Shown here: positions 26,058 to 35,630 of the stretch, piece after piece | Layout of the letters: each line of letters starts with the position of its first letter | How positions within the stretch are numbered: position 1 is the first letter of the stretch | NCBI GenBank assembly: GCA_002306055.1 | Contig: DBRR01000017.1 | Span: 9,754 to 73,753 of the forward strand | DNA: 64,000 nucleotides | Direction of reading: 5' to 3' | Source: Anaerolineaceae bacterium UBA1363 | GTDB taxonomy: Bacteria > Chloroflexota > Anaerolineae > Anaerolineales > Anaerolineaceae | Made by a program: the position numbers and the translations under genes | The notes under the pieces: model-generated | What the model saw: only the letters and a program-made list of their open reading frames with translations | The model's database searches: none | What the model was told of the DNA's origin: nothing

Positions 26058-27749
26058 ATGCAGATCAGTGACAACGAAAAATTGGTGGAAAAGAACCACT
26101 CCCTGTTTGTCTGGTTCCTGCTGGCTTTTCTGGTTGGCTTGGGATTACGACTCTGGCGATTGAGTGATATGCGTTTCACCCTGGCAGAAGCTCAAATCGC
26201 CCAGGGAGCCTGGCAGATGGCTATGGGGGATGCCTCTGGATTGCCGGGTAATATGAGCTACGCAGGATTGAGCGCATTTTTGTTTTTCCTGTTTGAGCCA
26301 AGTTACCTTTTTGCCAGGTTGCTGCCTGTTTTGCTGGGGAGTTCTCTGATCCTGGTTCCCTGGTTCTGGCGGGATGTGCTTGGAAAACAGGCAGCACTCG
26401 TGCTGGCTTTTGGAATGGCAATCGATCCACTCTTGTTAAGCTTTTCGCGCCAGATCGTGACGCCGATCTTCGTTCTGGCTGGTCTCGCCTGGGCGGTGAC
26501 GGCGCTAAAAAACAAGCGCCCTGCACTGGCGGGGAGTATGCTTTCGCTGGCATTTTTGGGAGGTTACACGTTTTGGGTGGTGGCACTGGTCGGAGTGGTC
26601 GTTTTTCTGGTCTGGCGTAAACACGGGCAATTCGAATTTCCCAGTAATTCATACAAGGCAAAAACCTTCTTGAAGCCGTTTTTGACAAGCTTTTTCGTGA
26701 GCCTGATGCTGGTTGGCAGCGCTTTCCTGTTATGTAGTGAGGGTCTTGGGGGAATTGGCGCTGGGCTGGTGGAACTTGGTCAGCTTTTTGGCAGAAAGTA
26801 CGAAATTGCCCTTTACCAGCCAATAATGGTAGCTCTTGCGTATAGCATATTACCTCTAGTTTTCGCAGTCTGGGCATTAATCGATGATTTACGAAATCAT
26901 CAACCCTTGAAGAACCTGCCATTCTTAATTGGCTGGGCGTTGAGTGTGTTGCTGAGCATGTTGCTCGGCAGACGCGATTTGGGGATGCTGGTTTTTGCAG
27001 CCGTATTTGCATGGTTAGCAGCCGCGGGGCGTATCGCGCATATTCTTGAACAAGGATCGGAACGGCGGGAAGTCGTTCTCGCGGTTACCCTGTTCCAGAT
27101 TGTGATCCTGGGTTACATCCAGATGGTCAGCGGGCGACTGGTTAGTTCAGCCGTTAATTCTCAGGATTTCCAGTTTGCGTTGTTTGCTGTTTTAGCTGGA
27201 GTGCTGCTTTTGGTGATATCCACCGTTCTCGTGGGCATGGGATGGTCGCGCCAGGTTGGCGGGCAGGCGCTGCAAAACAGCCTGCTGATCCTACTGATTT
27301 TTTTGACTGTTGGGTTGAGTTTGCGGTCCATCAGATCACAGCAAGAATCCACCAGTCTGAGCTTGTTGGCAGGTCCAATCGTGCTGCCTAATAACGATAT
27401 CGAGGAGGCTGTAGCTGAAATTGATCGGGAAGGACGAGCGGATAAGACTGAAATTTCCTATGATCTTGGCCACTTGGAGCAGGAGTTTGCCTGGTTTTTC
27501 AGACAGCAAGTGAACTGGAAAAGCGCGAAAACCGACGTTCAGGCAGACCTGATGCTTTCAGAAAATGAAACGGATTTCTCTGCTGCGGATGCGTATCGCG
27601 GAAGAAATATCGTACTTTTCCGAACTATCGACACAAATGTGGTAAAACCAGTTGATTTCCTGAAGACTTTGCTCGGAGAGCCTTTACCCTCCGTTTCACA
27701 GAACGGGATCTTGTGGGTGCGATTAAACCTTTTTACGGGAGCAAATTGA
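26058..27749 (+). CDS. GT39-like membrane protein
   Basis: A 563-aa polytopic protein with the GT39/PMT_2 opening 'GLGLRLWRLSDMRFTLAEAQ'. In active family members the loop reads L-D-E-A; here it is L-A-E-A, so the first acid is missing. About ten TM helices follow and a soluble C-terminal tail of about 115 residues. The ATG at 26058 is 1 nt after the DUF2298 stop; the upstream extension of the frame overlaps that gene and is discarded. It is probably co-translated with its neighbours. It may be a degenerate enzyme or a partner subunit; I cannot decide. Confidence 0.7.
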   Translation: MQISDNEKLVEKNHSLFVWFLLAFLVGLGLRLWRLSDMRFTLAEAQIAQGAWQMAMGDASGLPGNMSYAGLSAFLFFLFEPSYLFARLLPVLLGSSLILVPWFWRDVLGKQAALVLAFGMAIDPLLLSFSRQIVTPIFVLAGLAWAVTALKNKRPALAGSMLSLAFLGGYTFWVVALVGVVVFLVWRKHGQFEFPSNSYKAKTFLKPFLTSFFVSLMLVGSAFLLCSEGLGGIGAGLVELGQLFGRKYEIALYQPIMVALAYSILPLVFAVWALIDDLRNHQPLKNLPFLIGWALSVLLSMLLGRRDLGMLVFAAVFAWLAAAGRIAHILEQGSERREVVLAVTLFQIVILGYIQMVSGRLVSSAVNSQDFQFALFAVLAGVLLLVISTVLVGMGWSRQVGGQALQNSLLILLIFLTVGLSLRSIRSQQESTSLSLLAGPIVLPNNDIEEAVAEIDREGRADKTEISYDLGHLEQEFAWFFRQQVNWKSAKTDVQADLMLSENETDFSAADAYRGRNIVLFRTIDTNVVKPVDFLKTLLGEPLPSVSQNGILWVRLNLFTGAN

Positions 27750-27751
27750 CG

Positions 27752-28453
27752 ATGTGTCAGAAAAAACTACAACACCTGCCCAGAAATATTGCCATTGATG
27801 GACCAGCAGCATCAGGGAAAACAACCATCGGAACCTTGGTGGCTAACAAGATTGGATACATGTGCCTCGACACGGGCATTATGTATCGGGCAGTGGCGTT
27901 TCAGGCTCTGCGAGAGGGCATTGATATTGCTGATGAGGCAGCAGTGACGAGTTTGGCTGAGCGAATTGATATCGACATCCTGCCGGCCAGCAGCCAGGAC
28001 GGGCGTCAGTTTGATGTCATGATCAATGGGGAGGACCGCACCTGGGATATTCGTACTGCAGCTGTGAACGCGGTTGTCTCAGAGGTATCGGCATACCCGG
28101 GCGTACGCAAGGCGATGACCCGGCAGCAGCGAAAGATCGCTGAAAAGGGAAAGATCGTAATGATCGGGCGGGATATTGGTACGGTGGTGCTGCCTGACGC
28201 TGAATTAAAGATCTACCTGGATGCATCGGTCGAAGTCAGAGCGCAGCGCCGCTACATAGAAGATCTCAGCCACGGAAAAGATGCTTGCCTGGAGGACGTG
28301 GTTGAATCGCTGCGCCACCGCGATGAAATTGACTCAGGGAGGTCGGTTGCACCTCTGAAGGCGGCTGAAGACGCGGTGATTATCAATTCGGACAATATGA
28401 CGGTGTATGAAGTCGTCGAGTACGTGATGGAGCTCCTCGAAAAGCGGGGGTAA
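27752..28453 (+). CDS. cmk: Cytidylate kinase
   Basis: Phosphorylates CMP/dCMP. The 233-aa protein has the P-loop 'AIDGPAASGKTTIG', the CMP-kinase 'LDTGIMYRAVAFQAL', 'GRDIGTVVLPDAELKIYLDA' and 'RRYIEDL', all in the normal order. I start at ATG 27752, 2 nt after the preceding stop. In many bacteria cmk lies near rpsA or plsC; here it closes the glycosyltransferase run. A weak hairpin with a T-run follows at 28511-28532. Confidence 0.95.
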   Translation: MCQKKLQHLPRNIAIDGPAASGKTTIGTLVANKIGYMCLDTGIMYRAVAFQALREGIDIADEAAVTSLAERIDIDILPASSQDGRQFDVMINGEDRTWDIRTAAVNAVVSEVSAYPGVRKAMTRQQRKIAEKGKIVMIGRDIGTVVLPDAELKIYLDASVEVRAQRRYIEDLSHGKDACLEDVVESLRHRDEIDSGRSVAPLKAAEDAVIINSDNMTVYEVVEYVMELLEKRG

Positions 28454-28510
28454 GAAGCATATCTCCAACATGGTCGGATGTGTATGATCGGTGTTTGATG
28501 AGAGACTGAA

Positions 28511-28532
28511 GCGGACGAAGGTTCGCATTTTT
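28511..28532 (+). terminator. Weak terminator after cmk
   Basis: GCGGA and TTCGC pair (one G-T) around a CGAAGG loop and are followed by ATTTTT. The stem is only 5 bp, so efficiency is doubtful. Confidence 0.4.
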
Positions 28533-28597
28533 CGTTAAGAAAAAAGATTAAACCATCTCCAGAATCGTGAAAAGTGACGGGGAGTAAGGCGGAGGCA

Positions 28598-28606
28598 TGC
28601 TATAAT
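28598..28606 (+). promoter_or_regulatory. Extended -10 directly before the sensor kinase (leaderless start)
   Basis: TGCTATAAT ends only 9 nt before the ATG at 28616, so transcription would begin about at the start codon. There is no ribosome site at a usable distance (the GGAGG at 28591 is 20 nt away and would not be transcribed). Confidence 0.55.
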
Positions 28607-28615
28607 TTATGCGAC

Positions 28616-31003
28616 ATGTTTCTGCCAGCATCTACCCTGATTAGTTTCCTCGACCAATTGCCTGCTGCTGAAATGCGGGGGATAGTCTGGATTTTGCCTG
28701 CCTTGTTGGCAATAGGCACAGGTTTGGCAATCTGGAAATTGCAGCGATGGGATACGCACTACTCATTGACAGAAGTAAAATGGTTCATTTTCCTGGCTTT
28801 GCTGGTTTTTCCGCTCACTTTTTTAAGTTTCAGGCCTTTTGACGGGAAACTCCTGACATTTACTGGAGAAATAGCCCAACCAATTGTCATGATCTTAAGC
28901 GCTCTGCCAGTTTTGCTGGCGGTTGGGCTTGTGGGACCTTTGCCGGCAATGATCCTGGGAGTTGGCACTGGTTTGATTCAGTCTTTTCGTTTGGGTCAGG
29001 ACCCGATGGGGATGTTCTTCTATTCGAGTATTGCGATAGCTTTTGCCTGGACGCTGGCACGCATGAAGCCGCAATGGCAAAGCGACTGGAAGCAGCATAC
29101 CGTGGTACAGGTAATCCGCTCATTTTTGTGGACTATCCCGGTGATCATTCTGATCCAATTTACCCATGCGTTCGTCTACGGTGAACGAAGCGTGGTCGCG
29201 ATCCTGGAGCAGATCCTGATTCTGGTGGTAAGCCGCGTACCAGAGGTGTTGATCAGTTCTTCGATCATTTGGGCATTCGTTTACTGGTTGAATTCCGATT
29301 GGCATCCCATGGATTTCATCAAGGCATTACCCTCCTCTAATCCTTACGATAAAGTGATGGAACGCATCCAGGAACTGACCAATGGCGATTACGAGGAACA
29401 AATCCCACCTGCGGCGCTCTCAGGCAGCGAGAAGGCGCTTTTTATGGCTCTGGAGAAGCTGCGAGTTAATCTGCAGACGCGCAATGATACCCAGGCAAGG
29501 TTGCTTTCAGTTGACCCATCTCATTACTCCCGGGAAGGCTATGATTTGGTGCTTTCCTCAATTTTGCGGGCGGCACTAACCCGGGATGCCTCCTCGGCAC
29601 GACTTATCTTGCTGGACAAGTCGCCCGAAACCCGGCGGGGAGAGATGCGCCTGCGCCTCGGGCAGGGAGAAAATACAAGACTTTATGCTTACCTGGATGT
29701 ACTGATTATCGAAAAAATCGGTGATCAAGATCAGTTAATCCTGAGTGACCTCAAAGTGGATCAATACTTTGGCTTGACATCGGGAACTCCGCATCCACAA
29801 TCCATAGCCGCCTTGCAATTACGCGGTAATGGCAATTCGCAGGGGGTGCTTTGGGTTGGGTTTGAACAAAACCATTGGTTTGACCAGGAAGACATCCAGT
29901 TCTACCAGCAGTTGGCTTACCGCGCCTCAGCAGCCATAAGCACAAAAGAACAAATTTCCAAGGTTCAAAGCGAAAAAGGCTGGTTGAGCCTGGCATTTAA
30001 TGCTTTTCCCGATCCGATATTGATCCTCAATAAGGATGAGCAAATTCAGTTCAGTAATACGGCCGCGAATGAAGCAAGCGACAAAGGCGAAGCTCTCATT
30101 GGCAAAAAGGGTAGTGAAGTAAGGATTGTGAACGAGAAGCTCAAGAGTATCCTCGGAAAAGATAAGAAGAGTACTGAGTTGAAGACCCTGCAACTTGACG
30201 GAAATAAGACCTACGAGGTGCAGCGATTTCCGCTTGAAGGCGATCAGGAACGGCAGGGTGAAGTGATTTTGCTGCGGGATACGAGCTGGCTGCAACAGTT
30301 GAACAGCCAAAAGAATGAATTTGTCAGCAACATCAGCCACGATCTTCGTGCGCCCCTCTGGCTGATGAAAGGTCACACCAAGTTACTGTCCAATATAGGC
30401 AAACTGAGCCCGGAACAGCGCAAGTATGTCGATAAAATCGATGCGGGGATCGACTCCATGACACGGTTGGTGGACAAGGTTTTGAACCTTGAAAGACTGG
30501 ACAGCGATGGGTTGCTGGTCTATACTACTTTCAGCATACAGGACACCATTGATGACACGATCAAGCTTCTGGGCGTCCAGGCGCAGCAAAAAAAGATCAG
30601 CCTGAACGTGGATTACGGCGGTTTGAAGAGCCCTTACATCTCCGCTGATCAGGTCATGATCCAGCAGGCACTCTATAACCTGATCGAAAATGCGATCAAG
30701 TTCTCTCCCCGAGGAGAAAGTGTGTTGGTCAGCGCTGAACGCGATTCAAGTTGGATGCATATTGCCGTCAAGGACAATGGGAAAGGCATCGCGCCATTGG
30801 ATCAACCCAAATTATTCACCCGATTTTTCCATGTGGATGATGATTTGGCGTACGAAAATCGAGGTCAAGGGTTAGGGCTGGCGATCGTTAAGTCGGTTGC
30901 AGACAAACATGGAGGAAATGTGAGCGTAAAGAGTACACTGGGTGAGGGCAGCACCTTTTACCTGGATCTACCACTGCACAAAATTGAACCAAAAAAGACT
31001 TGA
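28616..31003 (+). CDS. Membrane-bound sensor histidine kinase
   Basis: A 795-aa sensor kinase. The N-terminal 220 residues hold about six to eight TM helices in an MASE-like integral sensor. A GAF-like domain (about 300-440) and a PAS domain ('AFNAFPDPILILNKDEQIQF', about 460 on) follow. The HisKA box is 'FVSNISHDLRAPLWLMKGH' with phospho-accepting His575. The ATPase has the N box 'NLIENAIKFSPRG', G1 'VKDNGKGIA', F box 'FTRFFHVDDD' and G2 'GQGLGLAIVKSV'. No response regulator lies beside it, so it is an orphan here. I choose ATG 28616 because a -10 box overlaps any earlier start. Confidence 0.92.
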   Translation: MFLPASTLISFLDQLPAAEMRGIVWILPALLAIGTGLAIWKLQRWDTHYSLTEVKWFIFLALLVFPLTFLSFRPFDGKLLTFTGEIAQPIVMILSALPVLLAVGLVGPLPAMILGVGTGLIQSFRLGQDPMGMFFYSSIAIAFAWTLARMKPQWQSDWKQHTVVQVIRSFLWTIPVIILIQFTHAFVYGERSVVAILEQILILVVSRVPEVLISSSIIWAFVYWLNSDWHPMDFIKALPSSNPYDKVMERIQELTNGDYEEQIPPAALSGSEKALFMALEKLRVNLQTRNDTQARLLSVDPSHYSREGYDLVLSSILRAALTRDASSARLILLDKSPETRRGEMRLRLGQGENTRLYAYLDVLIIEKIGDQDQLILSDLKVDQYFGLTSGTPHPQSIAALQLRGNGNSQGVLWVGFEQNHWFDQEDIQFYQQLAYRASAAISTKEQISKVQSEKGWLSLAFNAFPDPILILNKDEQIQFSNTAANEASDKGEALIGKKGSEVRIVNEKLKSILGKDKKSTELKTLQLDGNKTYEVQRFPLEGDQERQGEVILLRDTSWLQQLNSQKNEFVSNISHDLRAPLWLMKGHTKLLSNIGKLSPEQRKYVDKIDAGIDSMTRLVDKVLNLERLDSDGLLVYTTFSIQDTIDDTIKLLGVQAQQKKISLNVDYGGLKSPYISADQVMIQQALYNLIENAIKFSPRGESVLVSAERDSSWMHIAVKDNGKGIAPLDQPKLFTRFFHVDDDLAYENRGQGLGLAIVKSVADKHGGNVSVKSTLGEGSTFYLDLPLHKIEPKKT

Positions 31004-31029
31004 CAAATCAGCTGGTTTGTTACTATAAT
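31000..31029 (+). promoter_or_regulatory. Strong promoter of rpoC
   Basis: TTGACA (31000-31005), an 18-nt spacer and TATAAT (31024-31029). The -35 overlaps the stop codon of the sensor kinase. The predicted transcript starts near 31036 and has a leader of about 100 nt. Confidence 0.8.
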
Positions 31030-31072
31030 AATCATTTGCGTGAATTGTATTGGAACGACAAACTAAGAAACA

Positions 31073-31100
31073 CTGGAAACCTACTTTCCAGCGCTTTTTT
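31073..31100 (+). terminator. Attenuator-like hairpin in the rpoC leader
   Basis: CTGGAAA-CCTAC-TTTCCAG followed by CGC and six Ts has the form of an intrinsic terminator. It lies downstream of the rpoC promoter and upstream of its ribosome site, so it would regulate rpoC by premature termination. Confidence 0.6.
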
Positions 31101-31136
31101 GTGTCTTAAAGCCCTCGTCTACATCAGGAGGTATGA

Positions 31137-34100
31137 GTGGAAACAACTAGTATGAAAGCTCTTCGGATCAACCTTGCATCTCCAGAGGTCATTAAAAGCT
31201 GGTCTTATGGAGAAGTTCTCAAACCTGAAACCATTAACTATCGACGTTTGCGACCGGAAAAAGACGGCCTGTTTTGCGAAGCAATCTTTGGACCAACGCG
31301 CGACTGGCAGTGCTACTGCGGTAAGTACAAAAACCCGCGTTACAAAGGAATTATCTGTGAAAAGTGCGGCGTTGAAGTAACCCGCTCTTCCGTGCGGCGC
31401 GAACGCATGGGGCACATCGGATTAGCAGCCCCTGTGGCGCATATCTGGTATACCCGCCGCATCCCATCCTATCTTGGTCTATTGCTTGACATCTCCCGTC
31501 GGAATCTAGACCGGGTGCTGTACTTTGCGCAATACATCATCACCTACGTGGATGATGATGGTCGTCAGAAAGCCCTCAAACGTTTGGAAGATGAGATCAG
31601 CCTGTCTGAGCGTGAACTGATCGCCAAGGTAAATGGCGAGATCGCTGAAGCCAAGAAGCAGCGCGATCGCGAGCTGAAGGACCTTGACGCAAAGATCGAA
31701 CAAATCAACAGGGAATATGACGAGAAGGTGGCAAGCTTGTTTGAGCCTGTCATTCAGCAGGGTCAGAGCCTGGAGCGGGAATTGCGGGAAAAAACCGGAA
31801 AGACCGTGCGTAAGGCGATTAACTTTGAACTGGACGGCGGCAATCAGACCATCGTGGAAGTGGGCGAGGAAGTCGCAGCTAAACACATCTCCCGTGTGCA
31901 GAAGGTCGTGAAGGAAAGGATGGAAATCCTTGAAACCGATCTGAAGAAAGAGCGCGCTGAAAAAACTGAACAATACAGAATTCAGAAAGAAGAAATCCGC
32001 GCTAAAGCTGAGCTGGTGATGGAAGACTTACGCAGCCAGTTGGATGACCCGGATGTGGTTGCTAAAACTCAAAATGCCCAACATCGGGATGAGCTGTACG
32101 AATTGCAGCCTTTTACCTTCCTGAGTGAAGCGCGCTACCGGGAGTTAAAATCCCGCTGGGGAAATATCTTCAAAGCCGACATGGGTGCGGAAGCCTTTTA
32201 TGATATCCTCCGCCGTCTCGACCTGGATGCGCTTTCGGAACGTCTCTGGCAAGAAGCACGCACGACTAAAAGCATGCAGAAACGCAAGAAAGCTACCAGC
32301 CGCCTGAAGGTTGTGGAGGCTTTCCGCCGCTCTACCAACAAACCTGAGTGGATGATCCTGACCGTTCTGCCAGTCATTCCTCCGGACCTGCGTCCAATGG
32401 TGCAGCTGGATGGCGGTCGATTCGCGACTTCTGACTTGAATGATCTTTATCGCCGTGTAATCAACCGCAACAACCGCCTGAAGCGCTTGCTTGAGCTCGG
32501 TGCTCCGGATGTCATCGTACGAAACGAAAAACGTATGTTGCAGGAAGCTGTTGACTCTCTGATTGATAACTCACAGAGAGGGCGGATGTACTCACGCCGT
32601 GGTCGGCGCGAATTGCGCTCACTTTCTGATATGTTGAAGGGAAAGAAAGGTCGTTTCCGCCGTAACCTGTTAGGTAAACGTGTGGATTATTCCGGGCGTT
32701 CTGTCATTGTGGTTGGACCTCATTTGAAGTTGAATCAGTGCGGTCTGCCAAAGTCGATGGCGTTGGAACTCTTCCGACCCTTCGTGATTGCCGGCCTGGA
32801 TAAACATGGCTATACCTCCAACATTAAGGGCGCAAAGCGCTACATCGAGCGCAACCGGCCAGAGGTGTGGGAAGTGCTGGAAGAAGTGATCAAGGAACGC
32901 CCTGTGCTCCTGAACCGAGCGCCAACCCTGCACCGGCTTGGTATTCAGGCTTTCGAGCCTGTATTGATCGAAGGCAGTGCCATTCAACTGCATCCGTTGG
33001 TGACTACCGCTTTCAACGCTGACTTTGACGGCGATCAGATGGCTGTGCATGTGCCGCTCTCAAGTAAGGCAGTGGCAGAAGCGCGCGAGCTGATGCTGGC
33101 CAGCAAGAACTTGCTGAAACCAGCCAGTGGTGAGCCTATCATCAGCCCAGGAAAAGATATGGTTTTGGGTGTTTACTACCTGACCATGGATCAGAACCTC
33201 CCACAAAAGGGAGATGGGCGCGTTTTTGGCGATATCGACGAGGTCTTATTGGCTTACCAACTCAAGCAGGTTCAAGTGCACACCAAGATCAAACTGCGCG
33301 TCAAGACGATTTTCAACGATCAAAATGAACGGCTAAAGCAGCCCGAAGTTCGGATTATCGACACCACGGTGGGTCGGGCAATTTTTAACGACGTTCTCCC
33401 TGAATCAATGCGATTCACAAACATCCCACTGGATAAAGGCGGTGTTCGTGATCTGATTGCAGATATTTATGATCTGGATGGACAGGAAATTACCACCCAG
33501 GTGGCTGACAACATCAAGGATATCGGGTTCCGCTATGCTTCACAGTCTGGTTCAACCCTGGCTGTCGCGGATATCACCGTCCCACCTGAAAAGGCTGAGA
33601 TGATTCAGAATGCCCTGCTTGAGGTTGAACGCATTCAGAAGGAATTCCGGCGCGGTCTATTGACTGAGCAGGAACAGAATGACCTGATTATCGAAGTTTG
33701 GCAGGAAACTACCAGGAATGTTGGAGATGCTGTTCGTAAGCACCTCGATCCAAACGGCAACCTGTCGACCATGGCAGTCTCAGGCGCGACCAAAGGCGGT
33801 TTCAGCCCGATTTCGCAGATGGCTGGTATGCGTGGTTTGATGGCTGACCCCTCAGGACGCATTATCCCCATGCCTATTCGCTCCAACTTCCGCGAAGGTC
33901 TGTCTGCATTGGAATACTTCATTTCCACGCATGGTACCCGCAAGGGTCTGGCTGACACCGCCATTCGAACTGCAGATGCAGGTTACCTGACCCGGCGCCT
34001 GGTGGACGTGGCACAGGACGTAATCATCAACAACGAGGATTGCGGCACTGTTGAAGGCGTTTGGGTGTCCTCTGAGGACGACGTCGCCGGACAGCCTTTC

Positions 34101-35513
34101 AACGAACGCATTTATGGCCGCTTGCTGGCTGAGCGCGTGATCGATCCCGTCACTGGTGAAGTGATTGGCGAGCCAAACGACATGATCGATAAAGCGCTAA
34201 GCTTGCAGATTACTAAATTGGTCGAGAAGGGTCTGAAGAAGGTAAAGGTCCGCTCCCCATTAACTTGTGAGCTCGTACACGGCATTTGTGCCCGGTGCTA
34301 TGGCATGGACCTCGGTCGGGGCAAGATGGTCAATCTTGGCTCGGCGGTGGGTGTGGTTGCGGCTCAGTCAATTGGCGAGCCTGGCACGCAGCTGACCCTG
34401 CGAACCTTCCATACCGGTGGTGTGGCAGGTGGTGGTGATATCACGACTGGTCTCCCTCGTGTTGAGGAGCTTTTTGAAGCCCGCCGCATGCCGCGAGGTG
34501 AAGCTGTTATCACTCAGATTAACGGTAAAGCTCACATCATGGTTTCAGAAAAGAATCCGGATATCCGCACTGTGCGTGTGGAAAGCAGCGAGATGGTTGA
34601 GCAGCGTTATGCTATCCCCACTGGCTGGGAAATCAAGGTGAAGGACGAAGACGAGGTCACAAAGGATACAGTCCTGGCGACCCACGAAGAGACCAGTATC
34701 ACCGCTGAGCATGCTGGCAAGGTCCGGATCGAAAATGGTGAGGTCGTAGTTTCATACGAGGATCGCCTGAGTGAAGATTATGAGATCCCCTCGACATCCC
34801 GCCTGTTGATCAGTGAAGGTCAGATGGTAAAGGCTGGTGAGCAATTAACTGAAGGTCCGCTCAACCCACATACCATCCTGAGGATCAACGGCACGGAGGC
34901 AACGGAATTATATTTGCTGAAAGAAATTCAGCAGGTTTACCGCACACAGGGTCAAAACATCAACGACAAGCATTTCGAAGTCATCATCCGCAAGATGCTG
35001 AGTAGGGTGCAAATCACCCGACCTGGCGACTCTGAATACCTGCCGCAGGATCTGGTGGATCGCCTCGAGATCCGCAAGGTCAACGAGGACCTGGTGGCTC
35101 GCGGTTTGCGACCAGCGCGTTACGTAAACGTTTTGCTCGGTGTGTCCAAGGCATCACTCAGCACAGATTCGTTCCTGTCGGCATCCTCCTTCCAACACAC
35201 CATCAAGGTGCTGGCTGGGGCGGCTATCGCTTCCAAGGAAGACCCACTGTATGGGCTCAAGGAGAACGTCATCATCGGAAAGCTAATCCCGGCTGGGACA
35301 GGCTTTGTTCCTGGTCGTTTTGAAGACCAGGTAATGGAAGCAGAACCCGGTAACCCGGATATCGCTGTGAAACAACTGGATATCTTTAACGAAGAGCTCG
35401 ATCAGGTTGAGAGCTTGGACGACGAATTAGAGGAAAGCGAAGTTGGTAGATTTGATCTCTACGATGATGAAAACTTCGAAGACGAAGTAGATCTGATGGA
35501 CGATGACGAGTAG
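31137..35513 (+). CDS. rpoC: DNA-directed RNA polymerase subunit beta'
   Basis: The 1458-aa catalytic subunit. The N-terminal zinc site is formed by C59, C61, C74 and C77; the Mg-binding loop 'NADFDGDQM' is at 627-635; the second zinc region is '[13 protein letters not shown]'; the bridge/trigger region includes '[18 protein letters not shown]'. A charged coiled-coil insertion lies at about 140-330, and the C-terminus is very acidic. The GTG at 31137 has AGGAGG 5 nt before it; ATG 31152 is an in-frame alternative. An out-of-frame ATG at 31133 opens a six-codon frame ending at 31150. rpoB is not upstream, which is unusual. Confidence 0.97.
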   Translation: METTSMKALRINLASPEVIKSWSYGEVLKPETINYRRLRPEKDGLFCEAIFGPTRDWQCYCGKYKNPRYKGIICEKCGVEVTRSSVRRERMGHIGLAAPVAHIWYTRRIPSYLGLLLDISRRNLDRVLYFAQYIITYVDDDGRQKALKRLEDEISLSERELIAKVNGEIAEAKKQRDRELKDLDAKIEQINREYDEKVASLFEPVIQQGQSLERELREKTGKTVRKAINFELDGGNQTIVEVGEEVAAKHISRVQKVVKERMEILETDLKKERAEKTEQYRIQKEEIRAKAELVMEDLRSQLDDPDVVAKTQNAQHRDELYELQPFTFLSEARYRELKSRWGNIFKADMGAEAFYDILRRLDLDALSERLWQEARTTKSMQKRKKATSRLKVVEAFRRSTNKPEWMILTVLPVIPPDLRPMVQLDGGRFATSDLNDLYRRVINRNNRLKRLLELGAPDVIVRNEKRMLQEAVDSLIDNSQRGRMYSRRGRRELRSLSDMLKGKKGRFRRNLLGKRVDYSGRSVIVVGPHLKLNQCGLPKSMALELFRPFVIAGLDKHGYTSNIKGAKRYIERNRPEVWEVLEEVIKERPVLLNRAPTLHRLGIQAFEPVLIEGSAIQLHPLVTTAFNADFDGDQMAVHVPLSSKAVAEARELMLASKNLLKPASGEPIISPGKDMVLGVYYLTMDQNLPQKGDGRVFGDIDEVLLAYQLKQVQVHTKIKLRVKTIFNDQNERLKQPEVRIIDTTVGRAIFNDVLPESMRFTNIPLDKGGVRDLIADIYDLDGQEITTQVADNIKDIGFRYASQSGSTLAVADITVPPEKAEMIQNALLEVERIQKEFRRGLLTEQEQNDLIIEVWQETTRNVGDAVRKHLDPNGNLSTMAVSGATKGGFSPISQMAGMRGLMADPSGRIIPMPIRSNFREGLSALEYFISTHGTRKGLADTAIRTADAGYLTRRLVDVAQDVIINNEDCGTVEGVWVSSEDDVAGQPFNERIYGRLLAERVIDPVTGEVIGEPNDMIDKALSLQITKLVEKGLKKVKVRSPLTCELVHGICARCYGMDLGRGKMVNLGSAVGVVAAQSIGEPGTQLTLRTFHTGGVAGGGDITTGLPRVEELFEARRMPRGEAVITQINGKAHIMVSEKNPDIRTVRVESSEMVEQRYAIPTGWEIKVKDEDEVTKDTVLATHEETSITAEHAGKVRIENGEVVVSYEDRLSEDYEIPSTSRLLISEGQMVKAGEQLTEGPLNPHTILRINGTEATELYLLKEIQQVYRTQGQNINDKHFEVIIRKMLSRVQITRPGDSEYLPQDLVDRLEIRKVNEDLVARGLRPARYVNVLLGVSKASLSTDSFLSASSFQHTIKVLAGAAIASKEDPLYGLKENVIIGKLIPAGTGFVPGRFEDQVMEAEPGNPDIAVKQLDIFNEELDQVESLDDELEESEVGRFDLYDDENFEDEVDLMDDDE

Positions 35514-35536
35514 TCCAACGCGGAGAAATTGAAAAT

Positions 35537-35572
35537 AAAGACCCGAAGTGGACAGTCACTCCGGGTCTTTTT
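35537..35572 (+). terminator. Terminator after rpoC
   Basis: AAAGACCCG...CGGGTCTTT with an inner AGTG/CACT extension, followed by further Ts. This separates rpoC from gyrA. Confidence 0.85.
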
Positions 35573-35630
35573 ATGCTATAGTTGGTAAAAATTGAAAAGA
35601 ACAACGACTGAGCCAGAGGAAGAGCGGATT

